Assembly (NCBI GenBank): GCA_949840855.1
Contig: CATKYP010000030.1
Location: 1 to 8,788 of the forward strand
Length of the DNA stretch: 8,788 nt
Direction of reading: 5' to 3'
DNA from: an uncultured Bacilli bacterium
Lineage (GTDB): Bacteria > Bacillota_I > Bacilli_A > RF39 > UBA660
Part shown: positions 6,621-8,788 of the stretch, piece after piece
Position numbering within the stretch: position 1 is the stretch's first letter
Layout: every line of letters begins with the position of its first letter
Program-made: the position numbers and the translations under genes
Notes under the pieces: generated by a model
Databases searched by the model: none
What the model was told of the DNA's origin: nothing
What the model saw: only the letters and a program-made list of their open reading frames with translations

Positions 6621-6924
6621 ATATATTATTTTTTTGATTAAATTTTTTATCTGTTGTTACAAAAACATCAACATCTAACTTTTCTAACATTTCCTTCGTG
6701 AAATGCTCAGTTCTTAATATTGCCTTATCAACACATTTTAAAGATAAAATCATTCTAAGATGTGTATTTTCATCAAAGAATGGTTTTTTATTTAATTCTT
6801 GTGCTAATTTATCTGAAGTTACTAGTACAATTAAATAATCACCAAAAGATTTTGTTTTTTTTAAATAATTAATATGTCCATAATGAATAATATCCAACGT
6901 TCCATGTGCAATAACTATTTTCAT
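6613..6924 (-). CDS. TagD-like cytidylyltransferase (glycerol-3-phosphate type), frameshifted near the C-terminus
   Basis: Glycerol-3-phosphate cytidylyltransferases make CDP-glycerol from CTP for teichoic acid type wall polymers. The 103-residue frame shows the family start KIVIAHGTLDIIHYGHINYL with the HxGH nucleotide-binding motif at 14-17, the GDYLIVLVTSD strand (28-38), the position-50s segment ENTHLRMIL that replaces the usual EHRKLIL, and DVDVFVTTD (84-92). It then stops early. The missing RT-x-GIST-like end is present in another frame just downstream, so the intact ancestor had about 129 residues. The usual WEGKF segment after VFV is not recognisable, so the true substrate may differ from glycerol-3-phosphate. 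Start: ATG at 6924 with AGAGG eight bases upstream. No other wall-polymer gene is visible nearby. Confidence 0.8.
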   Translation of the reverse strand: MKIVIAHGTLDIIHYGHINYLKKTKSFGDYLIVLVTSDKLAQELNKKPFFDENTHLRMILSLKCVDKAILRTEHFTKEMLEKLDVDVFVTTDKKFNQKNNIYE

Positions 6925-7008
6925 TTAAATAGCCTCTAATTCCATTGTACTATAAAATATGGGATAAATTGATTGTTTTCTTTTATATTATTTGATAATA
7001 TTTTTTTA
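6925..7008. promoter_or_regulatory. Divergent promoter region between the TagD-like gene and the dCTP-deaminase-like operon
   Basis: This AT-rich stretch must drive both directions. On the plus strand TTGTTT (6973-6978) or TTGATT (6969-6974) with GATAAT (6994-6999) could be a promoter, with spacings of 15 or 19 bases that are both off the ideal 17. On the minus strand TACAAT (6949-6944) or TATAGT (6954-6949) could be -10 boxes for the TagD-like gene. None has a strong -35 partner. Confidence 0.3.
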
Positions 7009-7014
7009 GGGAGG
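7009..7014 (+). promoter_or_regulatory. Ribosome binding site of the first dCTP-deaminase-like gene
   Basis: GGGAGG lies 3 bases before ATG at 7018, which is too close and leads to only six codons before a stop, and 8 bases before ATT at 7023, which is in frame with the domain. The site itself is strong and shows that translation starts here rather than at the internal ATG at 7266. Confidence 0.6.
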
Positions 7015-7022
7015 TTAATGCA

Positions 7023-7553
7023 ATTAAAGAAGAAGTAGAAAGAGAATCTATTTATGTTGATAATAGTGATGAAAATATAGGAGATAATTTTATTGTTCTT
7101 ACCCTTGGAGATACTTTAAAGATATATGATACACCATTTTTAGATGTAACAAAGTCATCTCCTACTAAGGAAATTCATATTAAAGAAGAGGGCATTACTT
7201 TAAAACCTGGCGAATTATATATTGGAAGAACCTTACAATTTACAAAGACTTATGGTTTTGTTCCAATGCTAGGTACTTTTGATGAAATAGCAGTACTTGG
7301 GATGGAAATACATGTTACAGCTGGTTTTGGTGATAATGGTTTTAATGGAACATGGACTTTAGAAATTGTTTGTGCAAATCCAACAAAAGTTTATCCAAAT
7401 ATGCCAATAGGATTACTATACTATCACCCTATAGTAGGTAATTGTGATATTTTATATAATGGTAAATATTTTAAGCAAGTAGAACCTACTGCATCAAAAT
7501 TAAGTGAAGAATATTGCAAAAGAAAGGTAAAAACAAAAAATGTTAACGAATAA
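7023..7553 (+). CDS. Single-domain dCTP deaminase/dUTPase-superfamily protein (domain A), start unclear
   Basis: The dCTP deaminase (Dcd) family converts dCTP to dUTP, or directly to dUMP in bifunctional forms, as homotrimers. Here the frame from about 7020 to 7553 encodes a complete domain of about 176 residues, counted from ATT at 7023: a VLTLGDTLKIYD strand (25-36), LKPGELYIGRT, YGFVPML, then HVTAGFGDNGFNG (97-109) and WTLEI (111-115). The Asp (104) and Glu (114) expected in the active site are kept. The preceding GRSSLGR motif is replaced by GTFDEIA (84-90), so this chain alone should not be active. No ATG, GTG or TTG occurs in frame before 7266. Either ATT is used behind the GGGAGG site, or one base is missing after ATG 7018; one added A would give MQLKEEVERES. 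The internal ATG at 7266 would leave only 95 residues. It overlaps the next gene by 14 bases. Confidence 0.75.
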   Translation: MKEEVERESIYVDNSDENIGDNFIVLTLGDTLKIYDTPFLDVTKSSPTKEIHIKEEGITLKPGELYIGRTLQFTKTYGFVPMLGTFDEIAVLGMEIHVTAGFGDNGFNGTWTLEIVCANPTKVYPNMPIGLLYYHPIVGNCDILYNGKYFKQVEPTASKLSEEYCKRKVKTKNVNE

Positions 7554-8610
7554 TGAGATAAAAAAACAAATGCATCTTGGAAATATTGTAATCAACAATT
7601 TAAGACCTAATGCTTTAAATAAACCAAATAGCTGTGATATTAGCATAGGAAATATTTTATATAGTTATGATTATGCAGAACTTGACTCTAGAAATGGAAT
7701 TTTACTACTTAATGAGGTTATGAATGACAAACCTGCCATTTTAAGAAAGCACCAAATTAATGAGGAAGGTTTTTTATTAGAACCACATAAAGTTTATTTA
7801 GCAAAAACAGTAGAAGAAATAGAAACACATAATTTTGTACCAGTAATGACTGGAAAAGTCTCAATGTCTTTATTAGGAGTGAGTGTAGAACTTAATAATA
7901 ATTATAAAAAAAGTAACTATAAAGGAAATTTGTTGTTAACAATTGTAGCCACAAAGCCAACTATTATCTATCCTGATATTCCGATAGGAAACTTATATTT
8001 CTTTCCTAGTTTAGATATTTCCAAAGATACTAATTTGATAAATAATTCTATAAATTATGGCACATATCAAGAAGGGATGCTAAGTGGAGACGAAATAAAA
8101 AAAAGAATGAAAGGAAATAATCCAGACATCTATATTGATAATACAGATAAAATTGTTATTAATCCAAACTCTGTTAATTTAACATTAAATAAAGAAATAG
8201 GAATTTACTCTGATCCAATTTTGAATATTAAAAAAGAAAATAACATTGAGAAAGTAATTATAGAGGATGGAATGTGGTTGTCTCCAGATGAAGTATATTT
8301 AGGAAGAACCAATGAATGGACAGAAACACATAATTTGGTTCCTATGATGAGTGGAAGAAGTTCTTTAGGTAGAAACGGACTTCATGTACACTGTTCAGCT
8401 GGAATGGGATCTGTCGGATATAAAGGATATTGGCATCTGGGAATAAGACCAGTTAAACCAATTTGGATAGTTAAAGACTTAAAATGTTGCCAAATTTGCT
8501 ACTATACGTTAGAAGGAGAATTAACTGAATTATATAATGGTAATATGCAAGAATTACCAACTGAAAAAATAGGCAGTAAAATGCATAAAATATTAAGTAA
8601 AACCTACTAA
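7540..8610 (+). CDS. Two-domain dCTP deaminase/dUTPase-superfamily protein (domains B and C)
   Basis: The 356 residues contain two complete Dcd-like domains. Domain B (1 to about 165) starts MLTNNEIKKQM, has KPNSCDISIG (29-38), LEPHKVYLAKT and FVPVMTG, but GRSSLGR is replaced by GKVSMSL (105-111) and the TLE strand reads LLLTIV (131-136). Domain C starts inside the chain with GMLSGDEIKKRM (179-190), like a free-standing Dcd start, has INPNSVNLTL (207-216) and an intact GRSSLGR (272-278), then HVHCSAGMGSVGYKG, where Ser291 replaces the usual Asp, and WHLGI (298-302), where Gly301 replaces the catalytic Glu. Neither domain is complete, but C complements domain A. Start: ATG at 7540 inside the end of gene A; the nearest ribosome binding site (AAAGG) is 12 bases away, so coupled translation is likely. 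Double-domain Dcd proteins are known in other bacteria, but there I expect at least one intact site. Function is unknown: nucleotide pool enzyme, regulator or phage defence. Confidence 0.85.
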   Translation: MLTNNEIKKQMHLGNIVINNLRPNALNKPNSCDISIGNILYSYDYAELDSRNGILLLNEVMNDKPAILRKHQINEEGFLLEPHKVYLAKTVEEIETHNFVPVMTGKVSMSLLGVSVELNNNYKKSNYKGNLLLTIVATKPTIIYPDIPIGNLYFFPSLDISKDTNLINNSINYGTYQEGMLSGDEIKKRMKGNNPDIYIDNTDKIVINPNSVNLTLNKEIGIYSDPILNIKKENNIEKVIIEDGMWLSPDEVYLGRTNEWTETHNLVPMMSGRSSLGRNGLHVHCSAGMGSVGYKGYWHLGIRPVKPIWIVKDLKCCQICYYTLEGELTELYNGNMQELPTEKIGSKMHKILSKTY

Positions 8611-8652
8611 TAAAATATTTGCATAATTAAGTGTATATTTTTTATAATTTAT

Positions 8653-8686
8653 CAATCTCATTTATAAATTGAGATTGTTTTTTTTT
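8653..8686 (+). terminator. Rho-independent terminator of the dCTP-deaminase-like operon
   Basis: CAATCTCA (8653-8660), a 9-base loop and TGAGATTG (8670-8677) form a perfect 8-bp stem followed by nine T. It lies 42 bases after the stop of the double-domain gene and ends the plus-strand unit. Confidence 0.85.
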
Positions 8687-8788
8687 ATTTCTAAAACTAA
8701 TATAAAATTAACAACTTCTATTTAATATAAAAGAAAAGTTTTTGTTTTGAATCTTTAACGATCCTCATTTTAATTTTTTAAACTAGTA
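8687..8788. other. AT-rich right edge, no gene seen
   Basis: On both strands only very short frames occur, the longest a 16-codon one on the minus strand without a ribosome binding site. No RNA gene or repeat is recognised. It may be the intergenic region before a gene outside the window. Confidence 0.5.

Noticed and set aside
7018..7040. Programmed minus-one frameshift at the start of the dCTP-deaminase-like gene
   Set aside because: There is no canonical slippery heptamer and no obvious stimulatory hairpin; an ATT start or a missing base is simpler, so it is kept only as a minor option.
7266..7553. 95-residue frame as a complete gene from the ATG at 7266
   Set aside because: The same frame continues upstream with recognisable Dcd-like sequence (VLTLGDTLKIYD, LKPGELYIGRT), and a ribosome binding site sits at 7009-7014, so 7266 is an internal Met.

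Overview
The window looks like a piece of a very AT-rich Bacillota genome using the standard code (Trp is TGG, and the stops seen are TAA). The ftsA-ftsZ pair, a CotE-type spore coat protein and a Gram-positive style prepilin suggest the Bacilli side of the phylum, possibly one of the uncultured gut lineages. That placement is inference. No integrase, transposase, CRISPR array, tRNA or rRNA is visible.

Layout: 1-79 is a foreign-looking fragment of about 49% G+C that encodes a conserved topoisomerase I (TopA) motif. It abuts the truncated start of a small membrane protein (80-224, minus) and is probably an assembly join. 208-3225 (minus) is a 1005-residue prepilin-like surface protein with three large internal repeats. 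After an AT-only intergenic region come ftsZ (3415-4548) and ftsA (4561-5793), both minus, as a tight two-gene operon with its own promoter and terminator. Upstream lies a cotE homologue (5929-6456, minus) with a GTG start, a terminator built into its last codons and a possible sporulation-type promoter. Next is a TagD-like cytidylyltransferase (minus) whose C-terminus is displaced into another frame at a run of seven A.

The right end (about 7009-8610) is transcribed the other way and ends in a strong terminator. It holds two overlapping genes made of three dCTP-deaminase/dUTPase-superfamily domains: a single-domain protein (A) and a double-domain protein (B-C). None of the three domains has a full catalytic set. 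A keeps the Asp and Glu motif but has lost GRSSLGR. C keeps GRSSLGR but has lost the Asp and Glu. B has lost both. Because this family works as trimers with active sites between neighbouring domains, A plus B-C could form a pseudo-trimer with a single composite site. This is the most interesting idea in the window and is inference from motifs.

The minus-strand genes cover cell division (ftsA, ftsZ), spore coat (cotE), surface structure (prepilin) and perhaps wall polymer precursors (tagD-like). The dCTP-deaminase-like pair is a separate plus-strand unit concerned with nucleotides or nucleotide sensing. Two suspected single-base frame problems (near 6629-6635 and 7018-7035) plus the odd left edge mean that sequence error must be excluded before reading biology into them.
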